Assembly: GCA_964019695.1 (NCBI GenBank)
Contig: OZ026530.1
Coordinates: forward strand, 28,284,108 to 28,348,107
Reading direction: 5' to 3'
From: Loripinus fragilis
Lineage: Eukaryota > Mollusca > Bivalvia > Lucinida > Lucinidae
DNA length: 64,000 bases
Each line of letters starts with the position of its first letter. The first letter of the stretch is position 1. The notes beneath the pieces were generated by a model that ran no database searches, was not told the DNA's origin, and saw only the letters and a list, made by a program, of their open reading frames with translations. A program made the translations under genes and the position numbers. This document shows, one piece after another, positions 10,801 to 22,800 of this stretch.

Positions 10801-13800
10801 GAGTGAGTAACATACCCAATTGCTCAAAATTAATTAAGGTACTGAGCATACTAAAATAGTGATTATTTTCATAATCGTCCGTTTGAAATTGTGCTTTGGG
10901 TGCTCAAAAGAACCATCTCATTGAGATGGTTCTTTAGAGTACCCACAATATATGTTAAGGTTGAGGATTAAAACTAATTTTCAAACACATGCTGTTATCT
11001 GGAAGCCTGCATGATATATCACTTATACTCCAGGGCCCGGAATTACAATGCCTCCTTAGAGTTAAGGAGGACTTAAGTTAAGTATTGATATTTCAACATG
11101 CTATATTAGATACTAAATAAATTGCCTGGATCGATGCAGTACTTGTGGTCAAAGATACTATTGTGATCTACAGAAAAAATGAAACTATTTTGATTTAAAT
11201 CAGTTTGAAATGTTATTTTTCTCATCCTGAAAAATCAATACTTAACTAAGTCTTCCTTAACTTTAAGGAAGCCCAGGCCTTTAGTTAAGAGTGTGTACCA
11301 AAAAAATAATTTTCTTATTTCTCAACCAAAACATATCTTGTGGGTACTCAAAAGAACCGTCTCAATGAGACAGTTCTTTTGAGCACCCAAAACATATGTT
11401 TTAACTGATGGATAAGAAAATATTTACAATTATACGCTCAAAAATGTTGTTTATCTAAACCTATGTACTTACTTTAATTTTCCCGTCTTGTGAACCTGTG
11501 GCCAACATTTCTGAGTCTCTACTAAAACACATACACAAAACAGCATCGTCCATCATCATAAAATTATCCTGTGCCTGGTATCGCAGATCCTTTCTGATTT
11601 TCCCCGTCGTAAAGTTCCAAACTTCCACGAAGCCGTCCACCGAGCCAGTGACTAAATACTGGCCATCTGGTGAGAATCTTGCACACTCTATATGAGCCTT
11701 TTGTCCAAACTGTAGTGACAAAGATAGGACATTGCAAATTACTACAGAGCAGTCCCTTTCTAACACAGTTTTCGCTACAACACATTCATGTTGTGGCTCC
11801 CAATTTTTTGCTATGGAATTTTACAAAGGAATTATAGGAAAATGACCATGAAATGGTCATTTTCATATAATTCCTTTGTAAAATTGTTCCTTTATAACAA
11901 GGTTCACTTGTAACATGTTTAATTCCTATGGAACCAAAACAGAGCAATAAAGGGACTTCACAGTACATACATGTTAAGTCAACCATGGTTATGCTGTTGT
12001 ACATGTGTTGGTGCAAGTCACATTCAACAACCTTTCAGGTTTCATGTATATTACAACAGTCTAACAGTTATCATAGAATCATACTATTCTTACGAAGAAT
12101 GCTCTTTGTTCTTATTTTGCTACCGGCGACTTCTGTCAGGTGCTGATATTAAAACCGTTGAAAACAGTTTGGACTGAGATCAGGGCTGATCTAGAACCAA
12201 ACTGTTTGACACTCTAATAGAGTTTCTAAAAAACTTTGAAAAAAAAGGTTGGCAGACATCAAAAGGATATAAAACTACCCAGCATGCAAAGAGTTAAAGT
12301 TCTCTTAGAATAGTCTCCATGAAGTATGTGACCAGACCAGGGTTCAAACTCATAATTTTTAATTGCAGACCATAAGTTATATTCTCAATCTTGCTCACTA
12401 CAAAATGAGCTGTACTGACTGGTCAGCTGAAACATGATTTTTAGCAGGACTTAAATAACTTGTTTAAAACATGTACTTGGTTAATAATTGAAAATGGCAG
12501 TGGCCTAGAAAAAATACACACTAATATATCTTGAGGTCTGGCAATGGTAGCCATTTTTCTGGCAAGTGTGTAGCACGATGTTTAGAAAACTGAACCTGTT
12601 GAGCATCATATTAATTTACTCTGAAGGAAAAGTTAGTATAAATTCACATGATGAAAATACATACGCTAAATGAAGTAAAATTTTGATTACTAGTGGCCTG
12701 TCAAAAAAACCCTAGACAAACAGTGCAGACCCAGATCAGACTGATTCTGAAGAAGCAGTCTGATCAGTGTCTTCTCTGTTTGCTTTTCTGACAAGCATTT
12801 TGTGAATTCCAGTCCTGAAAACCAACATTTTATTTGAGAACAGAATGAGACAGTGTTAAAAAATTTAGACCAATTACTGTACCTTAATTGTTTTGCTAAG
12901 TTGTGTGGGATATTTTTCTTCTTCTTGTTCCTTTACTGCTGCTTTACCACGGAACACATCAATTGTCGTACCTGGAGAGAGAATAAATCTTATACAGTAT
13001 TAACACATCAATTGTCGTACCTGGCTAGAGAGTCAATCTTATACAATATTAAATGAAATAATCTTTATACCCCTGATATTAATAATTAAATGAACCAGAA
13101 ATCAAGACATTGGTAGTACTTATCCCTTATTGTGTTTGGAGGTAGCTAAGACTCAGACGAGCACAAGAAACTTTGCTGCTCTCATGCAAAAAGTATGAAA
13201 ATAGATGAGAAATCCGACCAAATTGACCATGACAAGAAGAAAACAAGACCAAACTCTGCTTTGGACCTGCGTCATCGGTGCACATCTTCAATGGGTGAAC
13301 AATCATTATGCAAAGTTTGAATATAAAGAAATGGAATCGGTTTGAATTAATTGCAGAATGCACACAAATAAACAATTTAAGCACTCCAAAGGTGGTGTAG
13401 ACATAATAATGTCTAAGTTACACAATCCCAAAAATATTATCAAATGTGCACAAAATATAGGGCGCACACATGTTCAATGTGTGAGCAATCATAATAATGA
13501 ACAATCATAACGTATTAAGTTTGAAGATTAAGGAATAAAAACTAATGGAGTCACAGATTACACAAACCAGACATCCCCTTAGCATTTCGGATGATAAAAT
13601 ATCTAAGTTCAACAGACCTACAAAATAAGAACAAATTTATCAAATGTGCACAAAATACGAGATGCACATTAGGGCTGGCTAATCGAAGCCACAATGCTAA
13701 TCGATAATCGGTCCTTGCATTTCGATATATAACCGATTAGTAATCGCTCAAACTTGACAGAGGGTCTCGGAACGTTTTGACAACTCTTGCATGGTCAACG

Positions 13801-16800
13801 ACATTGATTTTCCCATCATTTCACAAAACAACACTAAGTAGGACGTGTTATAGATTCAAAAGATAATAGGTTTTAAATAAAAAGTGGCACCTTTGCTCAA
13901 AACAAGTTGTCATCCACTCTGTTGGAAGAAAATTGAAAGAAAGTCGGTAATTGAACTCGTTGTCCGCCATTGTTTGTTGTTAATTTCGGCACGTTGCGTG
14001 ACGTCATACAAAAGGACCCCAAGTATGCATGACACGAACAACTTTGTGTAAAATAAGACCCACTGTAAACGTCGGTAAAATTGAAAGCTTCTAAACTCGA
14101 ATTTAACCGCGGAGAAAAACAACTTTCATGCTAGATTATTCATCTGATGAATTTTCTTGATTTTGTACTACTTTATTTAAAACAGAGGAGCGTAGGTATA
14201 ACTTTTTCTAACAATCAGTTGTTGAGTTAGCCTGCAGAGTACAACGTTTTACTACTTCGTTACAGCAATTTATACGCATCTACTGTTTACGACAATGCAC
14301 TTTACGGCACTTCCGGTTTAAATAGAAAATAAAAGGAGGCAATTACGCTTGGATTTTAATTGAATAAATAGACAAAACATACATTAAAAGTAACCGATTT
14401 TTGAATTTTCATATCGATAATCGTTTTTCTTTTGTGTATCGACCGATTAACCGATGTTTCGATTAATCGTGCCAGCCCTAATGCACATGTTCAATGTATG
14501 AATAATCATTATGTAAAGTTTGAATATTAAGGAATTAAAAATTTGGTGTTACAGATTACACAAACCAGACACCCTCTAAGCATTTTACAGAAAAAAAGTC
14601 GAAGTTCAAGACCGCAAAAAATGAAAAAAAAAATCATGAAATGTATACAAAATAGAAGGTGCACAACTTCAATGTATGAACAATCATTGTGCAAAGTTTG
14701 AATATAAAGGAATGAAAACTGTTGGAGTTACAGATTACACAAACCAGACACTCCCTATGCATTTCGGATGGAAAAAATGGGTAAGTTCAACGCCTGTGAA
14801 AAATGTTAAGATATTTATAAAATGTGCACAAAATAGGAGGTGCACATCTTCAATGTGTGAACAGTCATTATGCAAAGTTTGAATATAAAGGAATGAAAAC
14901 TATTTGAGTTACAGATTACACAAACCTGACACCCACTACCCATTATCAATGGAAAAAATGTCTAAGTTCAACACCCGTAAAAAATAAGAAAATATTTATC
15001 AAATGTGCACAAAATATGAGGTGCACATCTTCAATGTATGAACAATCATTAGGCAAAGTTTGAATATAAAGGAATGGAAACTGTTGGAGTTACAGATTAC
15101 ACAAACTAGGCACCCCAAAAGTGTTGCTGACAGATAGACGGACGAACAAACAAACAGACGGAAGGAGTGGACCCACTACTAGACCTGCTTTCTCTAAGGC
15201 AACACAGGTAAAAACTGATTTTGTTGCACGCAGACAACAAAAGCAGACCAGCCTCTGCATCTGTGCAATCTCATCAGTACCTTTATCATGGACTGCATTA
15301 AAACTCCATTCGTTACAAGCAAAATTTCAATATTCTAGCTAGCCTCTGTAACTGAGCAGGCTGGTTTGAACATTACCTGGTTGCATTCTCCAAAAACAGA
15401 TTTTCTTGTGTGATGAGGCCCAAATATGTCCTCTAGCAGCTTACAATAGATAACTGCATTTTTGTTAACACTTTCCTTGCTAGCAGCGGCTTTTAATGTC
15501 TGCTAATAACCTTTACAAACAGTTTGGACCCAGATCAGGACAGACATAACACTGGTCCTGATCTGGATCCATACCATTTAAACCTGCATGCTCAGCTATC
15601 TAGTGGGGCTAGAGGACTAACTTTCGGCCTGAATCTTTATCTAGACCCTAACTAATTGTGTGCGAGCAGGAAGGGATCTGGCAAGTATGGGTAGTCTCGC
15701 CTGAGCCTTAGCTGTTACATGTGTTAAGTATCCTAATCTCATGACCAGGTTCTGACAGTTATTATTTTATCCTGTGGTCAAATTATAGCCTCACTTCACA
15801 TGTACTCAAATGACAATGTAATATATTGGTATGCGTTTATCGTAATAGCTAGGTCAGGGAATGTAGGAGTGAATTTAATTGACCAGTCATTATCTTCAAA
15901 TATTTAAGCCTAAATTTTAAACTAAAGAATATAATGTGAAGTAAATGTTTACCTTTAACCACCAATTAACAATGTTAAACCAATAAGCATTTTGTTTCCT
16001 GAAAAGCCCTAAACAGGTACTTTGACCAACAGTGAAGACGCAGATGAAAAATGTCCCACATTGTGGCATATCATCTTGGTCTGCACTGTTTGCAAAGACA
16101 AAATCCACCTTCAAAGAATTTCAATTTTGAAATTATAACCTGTGGCCCCTCAATATAAACAATGGATAATCCTGACTTAACTATATCAAACTTTATGGGA
16201 AATTCCATTGTTCTACAAAGGGTTGTCATGTCTAAAAGCTCACCCACCTGGAGGAAGCAATCCTTGATGCTGTTGCCACTTCAATGCCTGACCTAAGAGA
16301 GCTAGGAGACGAGAGGGTGGTACAACATTTACCTCCCCTGACAGAGCTGCAGCAATGGCTGCCCTTCTTCTTTCCTTAGTCTGGCCATCAGCATAGGCCT
16401 ACAAATATACAGTCCACAATGTAAAGTACAGAAGATCAGAAGATGTACATTTAGAACAGCTCAAGAGATTTTGGTATTTCATCAAGAGATTAATAGGAGA
16501 GTGTACCATCAAAAACAAATTTTCTTTATTTCTCATCTAAAACATGTGTTGTGGGTACTCAAAAGAACCGTCTCAATGAATACGTTCTTTTGAGCACCCA
16601 AAAAACATGTTAAAATTGATGGATTAGAAAATATTTACAATTTTATGCTAAAATATTGTCTATCTTGACCTATGCTAGATCATATTTGTAAAATCATACT
16701 TTAAACAGGCATACATAGCTATTTAGTAAGACTAGACCCTTCAAATGTGGCCAGCACCTTCATCAATGTCCCTACTTGTGTGTGCGTGTAGTGAAGGCTT

Positions 16801-19800
16801 TGGTGAGACTGAACTGTCTGTTAGGACAAGTTTGTAGCTGCACTCATATGGATAAGTATCAACATCTCCTGAGCATGACTTCATCACCTTCATCAATGTC
16901 CCTACTTTGCATGTGTATGTAGTGAAGGCTCTGGTGAGACTGAACTGTCTAATAGGGCCGGCTTGTTGCTGCACTCATATGTGATAAGTATCAATGTCCC
17001 TACTTTGCTGCATGAAGTGAAGGCTCTGGTGAGACTGGACTGTCTCAGGGTTCGTATTTTAGCTCTCATACTGGCAAAATGCGAGTTAAAAAAGCAATTA
17101 GCGAGGTGGTATTTTCTCTACTTGCATTTTCTTGCGAGTGGAAATTTGGGGCTGTTATCAGTGGTTCTTATCCTAGATATAAATCTTCTCTCCAGTTTCC
17201 TTAAATGTCCTTCATTTCCTTTTTATCCATCGGAAAAACCCTGTCAATGGCAGAGGTTTACATTGGATACAACCTCAATGCGCAGACGCATACTATAAAC
17301 TCCCCAGCATGGTCGGGTCTCAGCCAATCATATGCTTTCTAATTTTAGATTGTAACAAATATTCACAAGTGGGTAGTTCGTTAGGTCATTGGATTTTTGC
17401 GATCTAAAATTAGAAGGCTATTTTTACAGCGCAATACGATTGGACAAAACCAATCTTTTTCTTTCTAGAATTCTTTTTTTAAAAGAAATGAGGGAGTCTT
17501 TTTCTTTTCATGTAAAATCGTCCATGCATATGACAGGAAAGCTAGGATTGAACCCTCAGACATTGGAAAGGCATACAGAAAATGGATTTGACTAACTCCC
17601 TGAAATGACAAAACTCTTTAAAACAGCATAATATGTTGCACAATCTGAAAGACCATTCTCTGATATTCCAGCCTTTGTAGAGTTGCAGCCTTAAACTACT
17701 CAGAGTTAATTTACCAATACCTTTAAAACAACAGCTTATTTCTGAATTTCTGTTCATTAAACTAAAATGTAGAAAATGCAAGTTGTTTTTCCATTTAGCA
17801 AGTAGCCAAAAAATTCACTTGCGAAAATATGCAAGTTGAAATCTGGCTAGATTCGAACTCTGCTGTCTGTTAGGGCAGGCTTGTTGCTGCACTCATATGT
17901 GATAAATATCAACATCTCATGATCAGGCTCACATAAAAAGATGAATTGCAATGTTATCTTGTAATAAAATGAAATTTTGGTTCTTATTGCATATAGCCTT
18001 CAGCTAAGGCCTAGAAAAGCCAGTACAATTGGTCAAGGTGCAGTTTTTTTGCCCATTATAAACCGATATTGGGTCGTGTTCCCAATGGCAAAAAGTATGT
18101 TTTTCCCCAATTAGAGGGTCACTGATGACGTCTTAAAGGCAGAAACTAGCTAGTCTGGCCCAGGAAATATGCACACTCTAGTTTCAGTTCTTTGGTGCAG
18201 TCTTTGCTTCCAAAGGATACCCTTAAAGAACATATTTGGAGAAAATTCCCTATTCAGGGAACAAAAAAATTATCACCATTTTGTTACATCTTTACTGCAC
18301 TGTACCCGCCGAAATTGTATTTTTGCATTCCAAAATTTGAAATGTGCTTATTAGTAAACCAAATATTTGATTTTTTGGGTTATTTGATTATATTATACAA
18401 CTTGTTTGTTTTTTGACTGATTCCTTAAGTCCCATCAACAATCTTTCAGTTAAACAGGGACGGGTCTTCCTGGGTTGAACCAGTACTAAGCTAGGATAAA
18501 TGTGTCTTGCTTAAGGACCACAACACAGTGACGCCGGTGAGGCTCTAACCAGCAGCCCCTTTGTCTCGAGTCAAGCACTCTATCACTGCGCTCCCTTATA
18601 CAACTTGTGAGTTTTTCCCAATTTGGTAAACAACAGTGCGCCAAATTCCCAATTCTCGGGGTCGAATCAGGTTCCTGTAATGGGGAGAAAAAGCCCTGAA
18701 CTGTTATGCTTGTAAACATAACTGGAATCCTGTGAGTTAATAAGATTTAAATTGGGGAAGAATGTATATAAGTATGCAGCATGGTAATATTTAATTGTCC
18801 CATAGATGTTATATGAGCATCAATGCAAGAAAACCTGACTTTGTTGCAGTCTGATCAGCACCTTCCCAATCTAGAATGTACAGAAGTCAAGTTTTCTCTA
18901 TGCAAAATTTCAATATTCAAGATAGTTTCGGTAGCTGAGCATGCATGCGCGGATCCAGAAAGTTTTGTCAGAGGGGGTCCAACTTTGACCTTTTTTTGTT
19001 GTTTTTTTAGATGATGAGGGGAGGGAGAATCCAGCGAAATGCCATTAAATGGGGTTTCGCTGGCGTGCCGATGATGGCCCAACATTGAATACTTGCTTGT
19101 TTAAAGTTAGCTTTGTGATTTTTCAGGAGATCCTGACCAGTATTGCTAAGAAACCCTATATTTTTGTGAATTTACAGGGGGTCCAGACCTCCTGTCCCCC
19201 CCTCTGGATCCGCCTGTGGCATGTAGCTTTGAGCCTTACTTGGTCACAAACCACAAAGACATGTTTTATTGCGCCTAGACTCTCATATTGTTTTTTCATG
19301 CATACCTCTCTGGGATCAAAGTAAGATCTGGCTAACATGTTCTCCAGATGGATATATCTGTCTGGCTGGTTATGTTTCATCATGATCATAGGATCTGTCT
19401 GTCTCAGTAGAGACCTGGCAGCACCCAGTTCTCGTAACTCAATCAACTCTAAAACAATCTGAAAATAGATGGGATCAAAGTAAGATCTAGCTAACATGTT
19501 CTCTAGATGGATGTATCTGTCTGATTAGTTATGTTTCATCATGATCGTAGGATCTGTCTGTCTCAGTAGTGACCTGACAGCACCGAGTTCTCGTAACTCA
19601 ATCAACTCTAAAACAATCTGAAAACAGATGGGACCCTAAAACTTGGCACACACTATCTTCTTATTGACTAATATATTTCCAATAATGCTATGGTGCATGT
19701 TTTGTTTGTGGTTTGTTAGCATCCCACTCAACAGCTCTATAATCATGCCGAGACAGTCAGTTAACCTACTGTAACCACATTTTTTTCCTAGACATGCATA

Positions 19801-22800
19801 TACTAAACGGTTAACCAATACTGATTGTAGTACGAGGCCTGGCAATGGTTGATATTAGAGTATATCTCATGTAAAATACCCATACAAAACTTCCATAGGC
19901 AAGAGTAAATGTATATATGATATTACAAGAATCTGTCGCGTGTGTGGGATAGAAAAATCCATCTGGATGATCATCCTTTGGCATCACAAGGCATGTGGTG
20001 TGATGAGAGATCGTGGGGGATTATAAGAATCTATCATAAGTGTGAGGGTAGGATAGAAATAATCCGTCCTGAGGATCGCCGTTTGGCATCACTCGGCTTG
20101 CCGAGTGATTTGTTTGTTTGTTTGTTCGGTGCTTAACGACGCATCAACCCTTGTGGGTCATTAGCGTCAGATGGTATTAAACTAAACATGATGTGGATGG
20201 AAAAAGTAAAAATTTGTACGATGCTTGCCGAGTGATGACAAACGGTGATCCCAAGAGACGGATTCTTCTATCCTACCCTCACACGAATAATGGATTCTTT
20301 TTCATGCTCACTACTGTTTGTTTATTTTAAAATTAGCTTCCAGAAGTCCCTGAATACGCTAAGACGCAATTCACATGATGACTTCACTTTAACATAACAA
20401 TGACGTCACTTGACGACCATGTGCGTGAGTTCCAATACAACCACTGTATGTATCCCTCATGTGACAGCCTGGGTAAGATTTTCTACCCCAGGGTAAAATC
20501 TCAGATATCCTTATCCGGTGTGCAAGAAAGCTTTTTCTATCCCTTCCTCACACAAATAATGGATACTTTTTCTTGCTCATCATTTAATTTCACATTTTTT
20601 TTATCTGAAAAAGCCCCCCGAAGTTTCTGATTGTGCTGAGATGGAACACTACTTGATGATGTCACTTTAGGATAGCAATGGTAATTGTCAACAACAAGGT
20701 GACCCTGTCAACAACATGGTTACCCTGTCAACAGTAAGGCGACCCTGTCAACAACAAGGCGACCCTGTCAACAACAAGGTGACCCTGTCAACAGCAAGGC
20801 GACCCTGTCAACAACATGGCGACCCTGTCAACAACAAGGTGACCCTGTCAACAACAAGGTGACCCTGTCAACAACAAGGTGACCCTGTCAACAACAAGGC
20901 GACCCTGTCAACAACAAGGAGACCCTGTCAACAACAAGGTGACCCTGTCAACAGCAAGGCGACCCTGTCAACAAGTTTACCAGGCAAGGCTTTGAGATTG
21001 CTTGGTGATATCGCCAGGCTTGCCGAGCGATTCAACATGTGTTCTCAAAGCCAAGCCTGGTAAACTTGATATCAAAAGACATGAACCTGGTATTCTATTT
21101 ATCAGTTTACCCATTGTTTCACTCTTCAAACTAGCGATAATGACGTAATTTTTTATTTTTGTGTTGATTCAGCGTCTTAAGCAACGTCATTCAAAAAGTG
21201 CAATGTTAGCATGACCTGATAAAGGCACATGCTGTGAGATAGACAAGATTATCAGGCAACTTGCAACAATACAGTTATTATGAGAGGTAAAATGTTATGT
21301 CAGACCTACCTACCCTAATTTTGGGGGAGGTTAAACGGGAACAAAATTATGTTTTTTGGCTCAACCTATGTTTTAGTCTAGAATTATTTTTATTCGCCTG
21401 GCATGTACATCTGAAGGTCTGTCGAACATGTATACCTGTTCATAAAGATCTATGAGTTTCTGATCAGGAAGTTTCAAAGACTGTATAGCCTGTAGTACTG
21501 TATCCCAGTGTCCGCTAGTAATGTCTGAGACAAACCCGTCCACAGAGTCAACAGTGTTCAAAGATATACCACTTTCTTCCTGTAATAAATAAGAAAATTT
21601 CATCAGGTCAGGGCTCTCACACCCCTTTTTGGAAATGGGACCTGGGCCCATGGAATTGGGAAAATTAGCGGCGTTTTGACTCAAATTGGGAAATTTGACA
21701 TTGCCCTTATGTATGACATCAAATATAATGCTATAATAAATGTTAATTAGTATACTATGAGAAAAGGGAGAGAAAGAAGATACTGTGATTGTATTCTAAT
21801 ATTCTGTGAAATTGTAATTATGTAACAATATGTTCTGTATTTTTATTATATGAAATAAAGATGGAAAACAAAAAAAAAAAACAAAAAAAAATTGGTCAAA
21901 TTGGGATTTTTTTTGTCTGAAATTGGGAAAAACATACTTTTTGTCATAGGAATTGTGGCCGAATTTCGGCCCGAAAATTGGGTGATCAAGAGCCCTGCAG
22001 GTATAAATTCAATAGAACTCAGCAATACTAAAATTTCTTCCGTTCATCACCCACCTTTATTCCTAAGGGAGCACAGTGACTCAGTGGTAGAGTGCTTGAC
22101 TCGAGACCGAGGGGCAGTGGGTTCGAGCCTCACCGACGTCACTCACTGTGTTGTGTCCTTAAGCAAGACACATTTATAATTATTTATCCAAGCCTAGTAC
22201 TGGTTCAACCCAGGAAGACCCATCCCTATATAACTGAAAGATTGTTGATGGGACGTAAAGAATCAAATAAAAATAACAACAAAAAACACCCAAAAACACT
22301 TTTATTCCTAAACTCATCCCCACAAATGCACAACATGTCTCGTTCCCTTATAAAGTATGAGTGCCGTTTGATCAATGTAACCCTTTTTTGGTAGTAGACT
22401 AGTAGTGTACACTTTTGAAAAATGAAATTTCAATGAAAATGAAAAATGCGATTTCTAGGGGAGTTTTTTTGGCAATGGGACTGAATGTAGCAACTGCAAG
22501 AAAAATACAATGTATATACAATGTATATGTAGACCTACAGGACCAAGGTGGCCAATCATGTTTGGTACATGTATGCCAAATATTTTTATGTACTACACTC
22601 TTCCCCCATTCTTACCCTGTTAACCTGCAGCATTCAAGTTATAAACATGTATTTTCAAGCAGAGAGGAAAACAATGTTGATCCTGATTAGATGGCTTCAT
22701 GAGAAGTCAGCTGATCTGGATCTACAGTGTTTCCAAAAAAGGATAAATCTGGTTCAGCAGGACAAGGGTTAGATTATTTTGTGCTAGTATTCTGACAACA

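Noticed and set aside
22067..22140. tRNA gene
   Set aside because: A- and B-boxes are present but stems do not form a full cloverleaf, and the unit continues into a SINE body with target duplications.
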